Assembly: GCA_016933955.1 (NCBI GenBank)
Contig: JAFGTT010000024.1
Span: 1 to 64,000 of the forward strand
Direction of reading: 5' to 3'
From: Candidatus Zixiibacteriota bacterium
GTDB lineage: Bacteria > Zixibacteria > MSB-5A5 > GN15 > PGXB01
Length of the DNA stretch: 64,000 bases
Part shown: one piece after another, positions 17,357 through 26,545 of the stretch
Layout: every line of letters starts with the position of its first letter
How positions within the stretch are numbered: the stretch's first letter is position 1
Made by a program: the position numbers and the translations under genes
Notes under the pieces: generated by a model
Database searches by the model: none
Told to the model about the DNA's origin: nothing
What the model saw: only the letters and a program-made list of their open reading frames with translations

Positions 17357-17572
17357 TCAGCCGCGTGGTTGCAGCGAGTCAGTCTCATCAGGTGTAAGCT
17401 CTTCCTGGCCGGTTTGCTTATTCCGCTTGTGCTTCATATAACAATGCTTACATCGTTTGGGGTCTTCCGTGTACCCCCGCTCAGCAAAATACTCCTGAGC
17501 ATTGCTGGTAAAGACAAACTCCTGACCACACTCGACACAGATCAGAATTTTAGGTCCAAATTCGGAACCCAT
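17357..17572 (-). CDS. small zinc-ribbon protein
   Basis: This 71-residue protein has two CxxC knuckles, ICVECGQEFVF and RCKHCYMKHK, around AEERGYTEDP-like sequence, matching the uncharacterised zf-trcl type zinc-ribbon family. It probably binds one zinc and may contact nucleic acid or protein; the role is unknown. GAGGGGG lies four bases before the ATG. The last codon nearly touches the shared terminator. A good promoter lies about 90 bases upstream, so it is a single-gene unit. Confidence 0.85.
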   Translation of the reverse strand: MGSEFGPKILICVECGQEFVFTSNAQEYFAERGYTEDPKRCKHCYMKHKRNKQTGQEELTPDETDSLQPRG

Positions 17573-17879
17573 GTTTCCCCCTCATCAATTTGAAAACTTC
17601 CCTGTTATCTCCGACGTGTATCGAACCGCAGATTCAGGTGTAAAAACGTCCTTTAATGACTTTATAATTATTTAAAAAACATTAGTCAAGGGAAAAAAGC
17701 AATTTTGTCTGTAAAATAAGACCGTCAGATAGTACATCAGGGATTGGAATAGTCGAATTATCAGTTTATCAAAGGCATTTTCCACATAAGTACACGTTTT
17801 TAAAAGCCAACAGGAAAATTTTTCCCATAATTTATTGTCAAAAAAGGGCTGAAATCTCGTTTATTTGTCTATTTAAATA
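17573..17879. other. intergenic stretch, promoter only
   Basis: About 300 AT-rich bases separate the zinc-ribbon gene from the end of the dockerin-bearing protease. Apart from the zinc-ribbon promoter (17661-17689) I see no gene, hairpin terminator or repeat. Confidence 0.5.
17661..17689 (-). promoter_or_regulatory. promoter of the zinc-ribbon gene
   Basis: TTGACT (17684-17689) and TATAAA (17661-17666) are separated by 17 bases on the minus strand. The predicted 5' untranslated region is about 80 bases. Confidence 0.65.
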
Positions 17880-19586
17880 TCAATCGCGATATCCGCACGG
17901 TTCCGGTCCGCTTTTATATAGATAGGATACAAGATAAGATACATCCAGAATATTAATCTGCCCGTTGCAATTGGTATCACCCATATAATAAGCGTATTTG
18001 GGAGGGAGACCGTTTTTATACAGGTAATTCATAAGATAAGTGACATCAAGTATATTAACCGCCCCGGAACCATCAACATCTCCAAATGGGTGTATCTCCG
18101 TATCGAATACGTATGGGTTATCATCCTGCCACTGAGAAACAACACAGGGTATAAAAACCATGGAGTCGTATCGGGCAAAATCATAAATGGCGCAATCCGT
18201 TTTCCCTACAGATGAGACAGCACACCCCGTTGTCAGGTCGGCGATATCATCGTCAAAAGTAATATATGAAAAACCCCATTTGACGGAATTACTGCCGTCA
18301 AACCTGAGCATTAACAGCCCGTTTCCGGAAGGATTATTCACCGTCAGGATATAATTGCTGGCCAGGCCATCAGGGGGCCGATAGGCTGTCAATCCGGTAA
18401 ACTCACAAGTTAACACAACCTGGTCAATCAGTATATGAGGATAATCGGCCCCATCATCGTAATAGGCTGTATCAGCTCGATCTTGAGTGAAATAGTTCCA
18501 TGCTGTGAATTCCGGGAAAATCGCCTGAACTGTTTTCCCAAATGGGTAGAGGGCAGAATCAAGTGACGGCAGGACATCATACCAGCGCAAATATTCCCAA
18601 ACATTCCGGATAATGCCTATTCCGAATTTCTCGACCAGATAGGTTGGCCAGATAAAGGTGCTGTAATCATGATAGGTCCACGAAAAATAGTTGGTGTCTA
18701 TCAAAGATGTATCGGGGTAATTAAAGAAATACGGCAAATAGCAGTAATGATCGTTGACCTCATCATAGGTTTTATTTTCAAAAAAGACAGCAGTCCCCTC
18801 GGTCCACCAGAGATCCGGTGATGGTTTATAGGCATAAGCCATCTGCGTCGCATGAAAGTACTCATGAGCACAGGTAACTTTCAAAGCCCCGACAACAGGC
18901 CCTTCGGGATCATCATTGGGCGGAGCAAAGGCCATAGTGTTATGAATTTCGATATGCGAACTCCAGTCACCCCATGAAGAATCACCGGCGCTTTCCCTGA
19001 CGGTGCCGCCGTAATAATTGCCAATCCTGAAAACGAAAAAATCATAAAGAGAATCACCGTCATCGGGAGGGGGAAGAAAACCGAGGTCGATTTGATAAAA
19101 CCTGTAGGCGCTGTCAGCATACTGACCTATTCGTTCGATATAATCGGGGATGCTGTCGGCATCCAGATCCTCGAGAGGAACGGAGTTAAGTCCTGAAGTA
19201 TCATAATGAATGGCGAATTTACCGTCCAGAGAAATAAAGGTTAATTGCAGGGTCGGCCGCGCCAGGTATGAGCTTAATACGGCCTGTTGATCCGGATTGA
19301 GAAGGTCCCAATTATCAATGGCTTCATTGATAAGGGGTGTGCCGCTTTTCATCGGGCTGACCACTTGCGATTTATAGCGGTCGGGCAAAGCCTCAGGAGC
19401 GTACATTGTCTGCAAATTGTAATAAATCCTGTCGGCCCGCGTTATTAACCCGCGACTATAATCCTCGGATATAAGTTCAGCCGCGCCGTCGGCCTTATAA
19501 TTGGGGCCCGCCCCGGCCATCAATACTCCCACCGGCAAAAAAACCAGAATTAGGAATAAAACCAAACCCATGTGAAGATAATTCAT
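17880..19586 (-). CDS. secreted MXAN_6640-like putative metalloprotease with a C-terminal dockerin pair
   Basis: This 568-residue protein begins with a signal peptide (MGLVLFLILVFLPVGVLMAG). A zinc-protease-like site VTCAHEYFHATQ is followed about 18 residues later by WWTEGTAVFFEN, giving HExxH plus a downstream Glu as in the MXAN_6640 family. A calcium-type DLDADSIPDYIE lies near residue 145. The last 65 residues hold two dockerin-like repeats, GDVDGSGAVNILDVTYLMNY and GDTNCNGQINILDVSYLVSY. Such tails are frequent on secreted proteins of Zixibacteria-like genomes, where no cellulosome is known. ATG at 19586 is chosen over the upstream GTG because GAGG precedes it by about ten bases. It is followed by no clear terminator. 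Confidence 0.82.
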   Translation of the reverse strand: MNYLHMGLVLFLILVFLPVGVLMAGAGPNYKADGAAELISEDYSRGLITRADRIYYNLQTMYAPEALPDRYKSQVVSPMKSGTPLINEAIDNWDLLNPDQQAVLSSYLARPTLQLTFISLDGKFAIHYDTSGLNSVPLEDLDADSIPDYIERIGQYADSAYRFYQIDLGFLPPPDDGDSLYDFFVFRIGNYYGGTVRESAGDSSWGDWSSHIEIHNTMAFAPPNDDPEGPVVGALKVTCAHEYFHATQMAYAYKPSPDLWWTEGTAVFFENKTYDEVNDHYCYLPYFFNYPDTSLIDTNYFSWTYHDYSTFIWPTYLVEKFGIGIIRNVWEYLRWYDVLPSLDSALYPFGKTVQAIFPEFTAWNYFTQDRADTAYYDDGADYPHILIDQVVLTCEFTGLTAYRPPDGLASNYILTVNNPSGNGLLMLRFDGSNSVKWGFSYITFDDDIADLTTGCAVSSVGKTDCAIYDFARYDSMVFIPCVVSQWQDDNPYVFDTEIHPFGDVDGSGAVNILDVTYLMNYLYKNGLPPKYAYYMGDTNCNGQINILDVSYLVSYLYKSGPEPCGYRD

Positions 19587-19718
19587 ATAATCCACAGCCT
19601 CAATAACTTAGGGCAAGTAAAGTGCGGCGGCGCAGAGATCTTCTTCCCCCAGTACAATTTAACTTTAAACCCATTTTTGTCAAGTATATTAAATTATACG
19701 TCACTCTCAGCCAGGCGT

Positions 19719-21332
19719 TTACATCATATATTGGCCGACTCCAAAAGAAACCTGCCAGCTTTTCGTCCGACCGGCATAGGCGAAATCAACCCGGACGACC
19801 TTTGAACCGGAAAACTTGGCAACACCGAGTCGCAATCCGGCCCCGACTGACCAGAGCATATTATGGACCTGAAATTCATCCCCGGATGACCAGCTCTGGC
19901 CCATATCAAAGAATTGAACCACGCCCAGATGAGTGGTAAAAACTTCCAGCCCGGAAAAGAATCGGTTTTCCAGAGTAAACACGAATCTTCGATCACCATC
20001 CTGAAAATTTTTATTATAGCCTCTAACACCGTTGTTTTCGCCCAGATAAAGCGCCCTTGAGTCATCCTGACGCCAATCCCTGGTATAACTTCCCCGCATC
20101 ATTATGGTCAGCCATGGTAACCTGTTGTTATAATATAATATCGAATAATGTTGTCGTTTTCTGAAGTCAACCGGGCCATCCAGCCACCAATCCCAGTCAA
20201 ATGTCATAAAAAAGTAATTACAGCCGGGTTTGGCAGAATACCTGTTAGAGATGTTGATATGATTTAGGAGTTTATGTCCGCTTCCGGCGTCAATTACCCA
20301 GCCATATCCCACCGAGGCCGAGGTGATCAGGGCAATATCTTCGATATTATCAATCTCGTTAATTCGCTTTGTCTTTACATAATGGTAGTTGCCGATTACC
20401 GCACTCGGCTCGATTTTCCAAAAGACACTATCACTCGGAAATGCGAAATTCAGATTTTCCTCGTAAAGCCGGCGATTGGAAATTCTGGTATCCTGATATG
20501 AAATTTCCATCCCGGCGGTCACCTTTTGGGAATAATTGCCAAACCGATAATTGGCATGGGCTGTTATCTCACTGCCGGAGACATCGTCCTGTCCGATAAT
20601 TTTGCCTCCGGAATAAAAATCATCCCTTCGATTTATATCCGCCAGATACAATTGATATTGGAATCTGGAATTCAGAGAATAAAACGGTTTCCCAAAAAAC
20701 AGCGCTTTCAGGCCAACCGCGGGGCTTTCGTCGTAGAACAACTCCAGGTAGTGCCGCGTTCCAAACAATCTTCTTTCGGAAAAAGTCAGATGCGCATAAT
20801 CTTCATCAAAATCCCGAAAGAAATAATTCATATCGATATACTGCCCGGTACCCAGAAGGTTGGTTTCCTTGAGAGCCAGTTGATAGGTTACTTCCCCCGA
20901 GTTGCGATGGACTGAAAATCCGCCCGTCAACGTCCAGACATCGGTGGTGACTACTCGCATAATATTGCGCCCGCTCGGATCAATCCCGAATTCGACTGAG
21001 GCTGTGGATATAAATCGCAGGGCCCGGAGATTCCGCTCGGTTTCATCGGCCAATTCCCTTGAGAATGGCTCGCCCGGCTTTTGAAGGACTTCCCGGCTGA
21101 CGACATAACTCCGTGTATAAATATGTAATTTATTGGCCCATCGATAAATCCAGGTGTCATAACGCGGTAAATCGGTGTCAAAAATATTGTTATTTTCGAT
21201 TATAATCGTATCAATCAACGGGCCAAATTCCTTGGATTCGGGCATAGTAAGACGGGATGTTGCGGCTTTTACCTGGATCACCATCAGGATAGCCATTATA
21301 AAACATATAAGATTCAGGTCGTTATTTTTCAT
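19719..21332 (-). CDS. Omp85/BamA-like outer-membrane protein with one POTRA-like domain
   Basis: This 537-residue protein has a signal peptide (ICFIMAILMVIQVKA). A single POTRA-like stretch at about residues 37-135 follows (IDTIIIENNNIFDTD, then LRALRFISTASVEFG). The rest is a beta-barrel containing LGENNGVRGYNKNFQDGDRR, the conserved VRGY motif of Omp85 lid loops. It ends in SFGVGQYMM. It is shorter than BamA, which has five POTRA domains, so it is more likely an accessory insertase, TamA-like or patatin-like-associated barrel than the main BAM. It lies upstream of the dockerin protease in the same orientation, with about 130 bases between them. Partner proteins are unknown. Confidence 0.78.
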   Translation of the reverse strand: MKNNDLNLICFIMAILMVIQVKAATSRLTMPESKEFGPLIDTIIIENNNIFDTDLPRYDTWIYRWANKLHIYTRSYVVSREVLQKPGEPFSRELADETERNLRALRFISTASVEFGIDPSGRNIMRVVTTDVWTLTGGFSVHRNSGEVTYQLALKETNLLGTGQYIDMNYFFRDFDEDYAHLTFSERRLFGTRHYLELFYDESPAVGLKALFFGKPFYSLNSRFQYQLYLADINRRDDFYSGGKIIGQDDVSGSEITAHANYRFGNYSQKVTAGMEISYQDTRISNRRLYEENLNFAFPSDSVFWKIEPSAVIGNYHYVKTKRINEIDNIEDIALITSASVGYGWVIDAGSGHKLLNHINISNRYSAKPGCNYFFMTFDWDWWLDGPVDFRKRQHYSILYYNNRLPWLTIMMRGSYTRDWRQDDSRALYLGENNGVRGYNKNFQDGDRRFVFTLENRFFSGLEVFTTHLGVVQFFDMGQSWSSGDEFQVHNMLWSVGAGLRLGVAKFSGSKVVRVDFAYAGRTKSWQVSFGVGQYMM

Positions 21333-21487
21333 ACCGACAGCCAGTCTTTTTTATATACTTCGACAGTCTTTTCTCCGGAATTTTCGCAGTCTACATATCT
21401 TCATAAATACCATAGACTTTATCGGTTAAGGGAACCGGTCATTATTCCGAAATAATATAAGAAATAAACTGCTTCAAGAAAATATCA

Positions 21488-23218
21488 ATGGCCAGAAAAA
21501 AAATCGGTGATATCCTGATCGAAAAAGAGCTGATAACCCGGGCTCAGCTTGAACAGGCACTCAAAGAACAATCCACAACCGGCAGGAAAATCGGCCAGAT
21601 TCTGGTCGAATCGGGATATATTACCGAGGACCAACTGGTGGAAACTATCTCGGAACGATTAAAAATACCCAAGCTGTCAATCGACAGTATCGTTATTGAT
21701 CCCATGGTAATCAATCTTGTCCCGGTGGAAGTCGCCCGTCGTTACGGTTTGATTCCCATATTTAAAATCGCCGATGGTCTGACAGTGGCCATGTCTGACC
21801 CGTTGAATATTATTGCCATTGAGGAATTGAAATATATTACCAGGTGCGATATCAAGCGGGTCGTGGCTCTTCGCTCGGAAATCGATGCGGCTATTGACCA
21901 GTATTACTCGGTGGCTGATTCCATGCACGGGGTCATCGGCATCTATCATGAAGCGGTCGAGGAAGAACCGGTTGAGAATATAGCCGAGGGAATGGCCGTG
22001 GCCGGCGATGATGCCCCGGTCGTCCAACTGGTTAATTTGTTGATCAACCAGGCAGTAAAGGATAAAGCCTCGGATATACATATCGAACCGGATGAGAACC
22101 AGCTCAGGGTCCGTTTTAGGGTCAACGGCGTCATGAAAGAAGAAGCCTCGCCGCCAAAAAATCTGCAATCCGAGATAATCTCCCGGATTAAGGTGGCCGC
22201 CAATCTTGATGTCTCTGAAAAAAGACTGCCCCAGGATGGCAGGTTGTTTCTGCGCGTGGACGGGGCCGATATCGATCTGCGGGTATCCACCCTGCCGACC
22301 ATTCACGGGGAAAAAGTGGTCATTCGTATACTTGACCGCCGGATTCTTAATTTCGGGCTTGATGCTCTCGGTTTCACGCCCGATTTACTGGCCAACTGGC
22401 AGGAACTGATAAAGAAAAAAGAAGGCCTGATTCTTATCACGGGTCCCACTTCAAGCGGAAAAACGACCACCCTTTATTCCGTTTTACGGGAAGTCAATTC
22501 TATCGAAAAGAATATAATTACCGTCGAGGACCCGGTGGAATATTCGTTGCAGATGATTAACCAGGTTCAAACCAATGAAAAAGCCGGCCTGACATTCGCT
22601 CACAGCCTGCGGTCAATTCTTCGACAGAATCCGGATATAATCATGATCGGAGAAATCCGCGATACCGAAACGGCTATTATGGCGATGCGGTCGGCTCTGA
22701 CAGGACATCTGGTCTTTTCCACCATGCATACCAATGACGCTCCCGGCAGTATCGCCCGACTGGTCGATATGGGAATTGAAAAATATCTAGTGGCCTCGGC
22801 TTTGAAAGGGATTCTCGCGCAGCGTTTATTGCGGACCAATTGCCCCCATTGCAAAGAAGAATATCAACCTCAGGAATATCAACTGCATTTGGCCGGTCTG
22901 ACCGGATTAAGGGAAAGCGCCAAATTCTATCGCGGAACAGGATGCAGCCGTTGTCGAATGACCGGATTTAAGGGCTTAACCGGCATTTTCGAACTGGTTG
23001 TGGTGGATGATATCGTGTCCGAAATGATTGCTACCGGCGCTTCGGACGGTCAAATTCGGCAACAAGCCCTTAGCCGCGGTTACCGACCATTATTCGAGGC
23101 CGGTATTGCCAAGGTCAAGTCAGGTGAGGTCTGCCTTGAGGAACTACTTCGAGTAATCAGCATCAGCAAACATACCGACCAAGAAATTCTGCCGGAAGGT
23201 GTCCCGGTCAATGTCTAA
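21488..23218 (+). CDS. gspE: type II secretion/type IV pilus assembly ATPase (GspE/PilB type)
   Basis: This is a 576-residue ATPase. An N-terminal MshEN domain (KIGDILIEKELITRAQLEQA, then GQILVESGYITEDQLVETIS) precedes the catalytic domain. That domain has Walker A GPTSSGKTTTLYS near residue 320, the Asp-box EDPVEYS, Walker B IIMIGEIRDTETA and the His-box GHLVFSTMHTND. A four-cysteine zinc module (CPHCKEEY and CSRCRMTG) follows near residues 455-495. It powers pseudopilus assembly at the inner membrane. It heads a nine-gene plus-strand operon. No retraction ATPase PilT is seen, which fits secretion or a non-retracting pilus. Confidence 0.93.
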   Translation: MARKKIGDILIEKELITRAQLEQALKEQSTTGRKIGQILVESGYITEDQLVETISERLKIPKLSIDSIVIDPMVINLVPVEVARRYGLIPIFKIADGLTVAMSDPLNIIAIEELKYITRCDIKRVVALRSEIDAAIDQYYSVADSMHGVIGIYHEAVEEEPVENIAEGMAVAGDDAPVVQLVNLLINQAVKDKASDIHIEPDENQLRVRFRVNGVMKEEASPPKNLQSEIISRIKVAANLDVSEKRLPQDGRLFLRVDGADIDLRVSTLPTIHGEKVVIRILDRRILNFGLDALGFTPDLLANWQELIKKKEGLILITGPTSSGKTTTLYSVLREVNSIEKNIITVEDPVEYSLQMINQVQTNEKAGLTFAHSLRSILRQNPDIIMIGEIRDTETAIMAMRSALTGHLVFSTMHTNDAPGSIARLVDMGIEKYLVASALKGILAQRLLRTNCPHCKEEYQPQEYQLHLAGLTGLRESAKFYRGTGCSRCRMTGFKGLTGIFELVVVDDIVSEMIATGASDGQIRQQALSRGYRPLFEAGIAKVKSGEVCLEELLRVISISKHTDQEILPEGVPVNV

Positions 23219-24425
23219 AACATTTACATATACAGCCCGGACCCATGATGGACAGCGGCAGACAGGTTCGGTGCAGGCCGATGACAGCAAACATGTGGCG
23301 GCCATACTTGCCAGGAAACAGCTGATTCCGACCCGTATTAAACTGAAAAGAAATACCGAAAAAGCCGGGTTGTTCGGTTTTATGAAAAGCCACCGGTATG
23401 AAGACCTGATTTTATTTACGCGAAACCTGGGGACGCTTTATCGAGCCGGTATACCCATTTTGCAGGCTCTTGCTATTATAAAAATCGGGGATGAAAAAAG
23501 TTATTTCAACAAGGCGCTGGCCAAAATACGCAGTAATATTAATTCCGGACGCTCGCTGGCCGATTCCATGGCCGAATTCCCGGATATCTTCCCCAAAATC
23601 TACATCGCTTCCATCGCCGCTGGTGAGCAATCGGGAACTCTGGAACAGATTATGGAATCACTGGGGAATATGCTGGAAAAAGATCTGGCCTTAAACCGGC
23701 AAATTAAATCTTCAATTCGCTATCCCATATTTATCGTTGCCGCAATTACCGGAGCCTTCGTGGTTCTGATCAGTTTTGTAATCCCGAGGTTTATTAATTT
23801 TTATTCCAAGATGGGGGCGGAATTACCGCTTCCGACCAGAATGCTGATCTGGATAAATCAGACTATTTCCCATTACTGGATACCGGCCATGGCCATGGCC
23901 GTCATATTGTTTTTCCTTTTCAGAAAAATTCGGTCGACGCCCGGTGGCAAACACTTCCTTGACATGAAAATTCTGACTCTGCCGATATTCGGAGACCTTA
24001 TTGTCAAGGGAAATGTCGCCCGTTTTTCCTATATCTTTCAGGTCCTTCTGAAAAGCGGTATGCCGGTTGTTCGAACCCTCGATATGTTATCGGGGGTGGT
24101 TAAAAACAGCCAATTGACCATGGAGATAAAATCAATGGCCGATTCCTTCCGCGAGGGACGGGAGTTGAGCAGTCTGGGAAACAAACTGACTTTCTTCCCC
24201 GAAATGGCTATCCACATGATCCGGGTGGGACTGGAAAGCGGTTCTCTTGAAAGTATGCTGGAAGAAGTATCCAATCATTATAGCAAGGAAGTGGATTACA
24301 AATCCCGTCATCTGACAGCCGTTCTGGAGCCGATTCTGACCATTGTCCTGGGCGGTTTCGTGCTAATTGTCGCCCTGGCTATCTTCTTGCCAATGTGGAA
24401 CTTAATCCAGGTATTCAAGGGATAG
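23211..24425 (+). CDS. gspF: type II secretion/type IV pilus inner-membrane platform protein (GspF/PilC)
   Basis: This 404-residue protein has two T2SSF domains, around residues 60-185 (FTRNLGTLYRAGIPILQALA) and 265-390 (FSYIFQVLLKSGMPVVRTLD). The three expected membrane segments include PIFIVAAITGAFVVLISFV and LTIVLGGFVLIVALAIFLPM. It connects the ATPase to pseudopilin polymerisation. The ATG at 23211 overlaps the gspE stop by eight bases. The alternative GTG at 23199 is less likely because GGAAGG lies correctly only for the ATG. Confidence 0.92.
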   Translation: MSKTFTYTARTHDGQRQTGSVQADDSKHVAAILARKQLIPTRIKLKRNTEKAGLFGFMKSHRYEDLILFTRNLGTLYRAGIPILQALAIIKIGDEKSYFNKALAKIRSNINSGRSLADSMAEFPDIFPKIYIASIAAGEQSGTLEQIMESLGNMLEKDLALNRQIKSSIRYPIFIVAAITGAFVVLISFVIPRFINFYSKMGAELPLPTRMLIWINQTISHYWIPAMAMAVILFFLFRKIRSTPGGKHFLDMKILTLPIFGDLIVKGNVARFSYIFQVLLKSGMPVVRTLDMLSGVVKNSQLTMEIKSMADSFREGRELSSLGNKLTFFPEMAIHMIRVGLESGSLESMLEEVSNHYSKEVDYKSRHLTAVLEPILTIVLGGFVLIVALAIFLPMWNLIQVFKG

Positions 24426-24505
24426 GGGAAATTAAGACAATGCCTGTTTTTACCGATAATGACAATGAACGAAACAATTCAATTAAATCAATTAAAGGAG
24501 TTGAA

Positions 24506-24943
24506 ATGCGGCTGAAAAAACTATCCAACCGGGGTGGATTCACGCTTATTGAACTGGTTATCATAATCGTGGTCCTCGGCATTCTTGCCGCGGTGGCGAT
24601 TCCCAAGTATTCGAATATATCGTCCGAGGCCAAAGAAGCGGCCGCCAGAGGCGCTCTAGGGGCACTGAGGTCCGGCATTTCGATCTGGTACGCCAATAAA
24701 GCGGTCGAAACCGGGACACCATCATGGCCAACCCTTGACACCCTGACAATGGAGGACATGGTCATGGAACAGGGTATTCCGGCTAATCCTTATCAATACG
24801 ACGCGAATGCGGCGGACAGCATAATCGATGGCAGTGCTCTGGCCAAGGGAACCGTCAGCGGGACACGCGGCGGCTGGGCTTATAATCCCAATACCGGGGA
24901 AATATGGCTCAACAGCAATATCGCGGGAGAAAATAACTGGTAA
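24506..24943 (+). CDS. type IV pilin-like/GspG-type pseudopilin 1
   Basis: This 145-residue prepilin has the class III leader RLKKLSNRGG followed by FTLIELVIIIVVLGILAAVA. Cleavage is expected at G|F, with the invariant Glu5. The C-terminal half has WYANKAVETGTPSWPTLDTL and ends GGWAYNPNTGEIWLNSN, as in major pilins of this architecture. AAAGGAG five bases before the ATG at 24506 fixes the start. Processing is expected from the prepilin peptidase encoded at 55209-55994. It is the best candidate for the major subunit. Confidence 0.88.
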   Translation: MRLKKLSNRGGFTLIELVIIIVVLGILAAVAIPKYSNISSEAKEAAARGALGALRSGISIWYANKAVETGTPSWPTLDTLTMEDMVMEQGIPANPYQYDANAADSIIDGSALAKGTVSGTRGGWAYNPNTGEIWLNSNIAGENNW

Positions 24944-24944
24944 A

Positions 24945-25388
24945 ATGAAACTGCCGCATCAACACGGTTTTACACTGATTGAATTGGTGATAATTATTGT
25001 CGTCCTCGGAATCATTGCCGCGGTGGCGATTCCAAAATTCGGCAGTATGACACAGAATTCGAAAATAAGCGCCACCAAGGACGAGATGCTGAGAATAAAG
25101 ACGGCCATAATCGGAGATGCCCGGGTGATATCCGGAGGCCAATATATCGACCGGGGTTTTGAAGGAGATGTGGGTTTTCCTCCTTCACGACTGGTGGATC
25201 TGGTCATCAGGCCCGACAGTATTCCGGTTTATGACCGGATTACCAGGCTGGGCTGGAATGGGCCGTACCTTGACAGTTCACTGCAGAATTACGCGACTGA
25301 CAGCTGGGGTAGCGCTTATGTGTATGATCCCAACAACAGGACCGTAACCTCCACGGGCGTGACGCCCAACATTGTAACAACGTTCTGA
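24945..25388 (+). CDS. GspG-like pseudopilin 2
   Basis: This is a 147-residue prepilin with a short leader (MKLPHQHG) and FTLIELVIIIVVLGIIAAVAI, nearly identical in its first 20 mature residues to pseudopilin 1. The body reads GDARVISGGQYIDRGFEGDV, then WNGPYLDSS and TDSWGSAYVYDPN, resembling the GspG DxWG(x)xY calcium-loop region. It begins one base after the stop of pseudopilin 1. It is paralogous to the N-terminal half of the third pseudopilin. Confidence 0.87.
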   Translation: MKLPHQHGFTLIELVIIIVVLGIIAAVAIPKFGSMTQNSKISATKDEMLRIKTAIIGDARVISGGQYIDRGFEGDVGFPPSRLVDLVIRPDSIPVYDRITRLGWNGPYLDSSLQNYATDSWGSAYVYDPNNRTVTSTGVTPNIVTTF

Positions 25389-25391
25389 AGT

Positions 25392-26537
25392 ATGGAAAAA
25401 AGGCTGAAATCACAACAGGGTTTGACCCTGATTGAGTTGGTGATGGTCATAATCATCATCGGAATTCTAGCCGGGGTGGCAATGAAATCAATGGATTCGG
25501 TAATTGAAACCGGCCGGGTCGAATCAACCAAAACCGAACTGAATGCCCTGGCCAAAGCCATAGCCGGGGACCCGGATCTGATAAACAACGGCACCCGGGC
25601 CGATTTTGGATATGTCGGCGATGTCGGTTCCTTGCCGCCTGATCTTGATGCCCTGATTTCAACGCCGGGCGGTTTTGCCACCTGGAACGGACCGTATATC
25701 AGCAGCAATTTTACGCAAACACCGGATGATTTTAAAAAGGATGCCTGGGGTGTTCTGTACATATACGGAGGCGGTACCAGCATTACATCGACCGGATCGG
25801 GTTCCACTATCACGCGTCAATTCGCCTCGGCGGTATCGGATTTGACCAGTAATACCATCCAGGGATCGGTTATGGATGCTGAAGGGATACCGCCGGGAAT
25901 TTACAGCACCGGCGTAAATATCGTACTTGAATATCCTGACGGTGCTGGAGCCATGACTTCGACCGCGGTCAATCCCTCCCCCAATGGCAATTACAGTATT
26001 TCCGGCCTTCCAATCGGCCATCACATTATGACCACTGTTAATACCACCACCGGCGATACGGTGGTATCTTATGTCACGGTATTACCAAAATCAAGTGTCG
26101 TTAATAATATCCGTTTCGGATCGGCCCTCTGGGGGGCAGGAAACTCATCCAGCGGAAGCGGCCTGCAATATGTGACCGGTTCGGCTGTCCTCAATGGCAC
26201 TTATGGCCAAAATATATATTTTCAGATTTATAACAATACCGGCGCCAATGTTTCCATATCATGGATCAAGGTAACCTACGACCATGTCCCGGCGGCTTAT
26301 TTCGAGCGAGTTCGCTGGGGTAGTAACACTGTGGCCAATCGGACCAATCCGAGGTATGGTTCGGGAGATCAGGTCGATTTCAGCAGTACCATGGGAATCA
26401 ACAACGGTTCATCACAGACGATCCGGCTGGAGCGGTTTCGTGATGCCCAAACAGGAAGTGCCGGTTATGAATACATGAACGGAACTAATGTGACAATTAT
26501 GTTCAGCGACAATAGCGAAATAACCTTCAGCATATAA
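25392..26537 (+). CDS. multidomain pseudopilin 3 with extra beta-sandwich domains
   Basis: This 381-residue protein starts as a prepilin (KSQQG, then LTLIELVMVIIIIGILAGVA; cleavage before Leu rather than Phe). It continues with a GspG-like globular part to about residue 135 (GYVGDVGSLPPDLDALI, WNGPYISS, KKDAWGVLYIYGGG). Residues about 155-242 look like a carboxypeptidase-regulatory/Ig-like fold (IQGSVMDAEGIPPGIYSTG, then NYSISGLPIGHHIMTTV). Residues 243-381 form a further beta-rich domain (YFQIYNNTGANVSISWIKVT to ITFSI). Minor pseudopilins with such large C-terminal additions usually sit at a fibre tip. It may present the fibre to a substrate. It starts four bases after pseudopilin 2. Confidence 0.83.
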   Translation: MEKRLKSQQGLTLIELVMVIIIIGILAGVAMKSMDSVIETGRVESTKTELNALAKAIAGDPDLINNGTRADFGYVGDVGSLPPDLDALISTPGGFATWNGPYISSNFTQTPDDFKKDAWGVLYIYGGGTSITSTGSGSTITRQFASAVSDLTSNTIQGSVMDAEGIPPGIYSTGVNIVLEYPDGAGAMTSTAVNPSPNGNYSISGLPIGHHIMTTVNTTTGDTVVSYVTVLPKSSVVNNIRFGSALWGAGNSSSGSGLQYVTGSAVLNGTYGQNIYFQIYNNTGANVSISWIKVTYDHVPAAYFERVRWGSNTVANRTNPRYGSGDQVDFSSTMGINNGSSQTIRLERFRDAQTGSAGYEYMNGTNVTIMFSDNSEITFSI

Positions 26538-26545
26538 ACCAGAAA

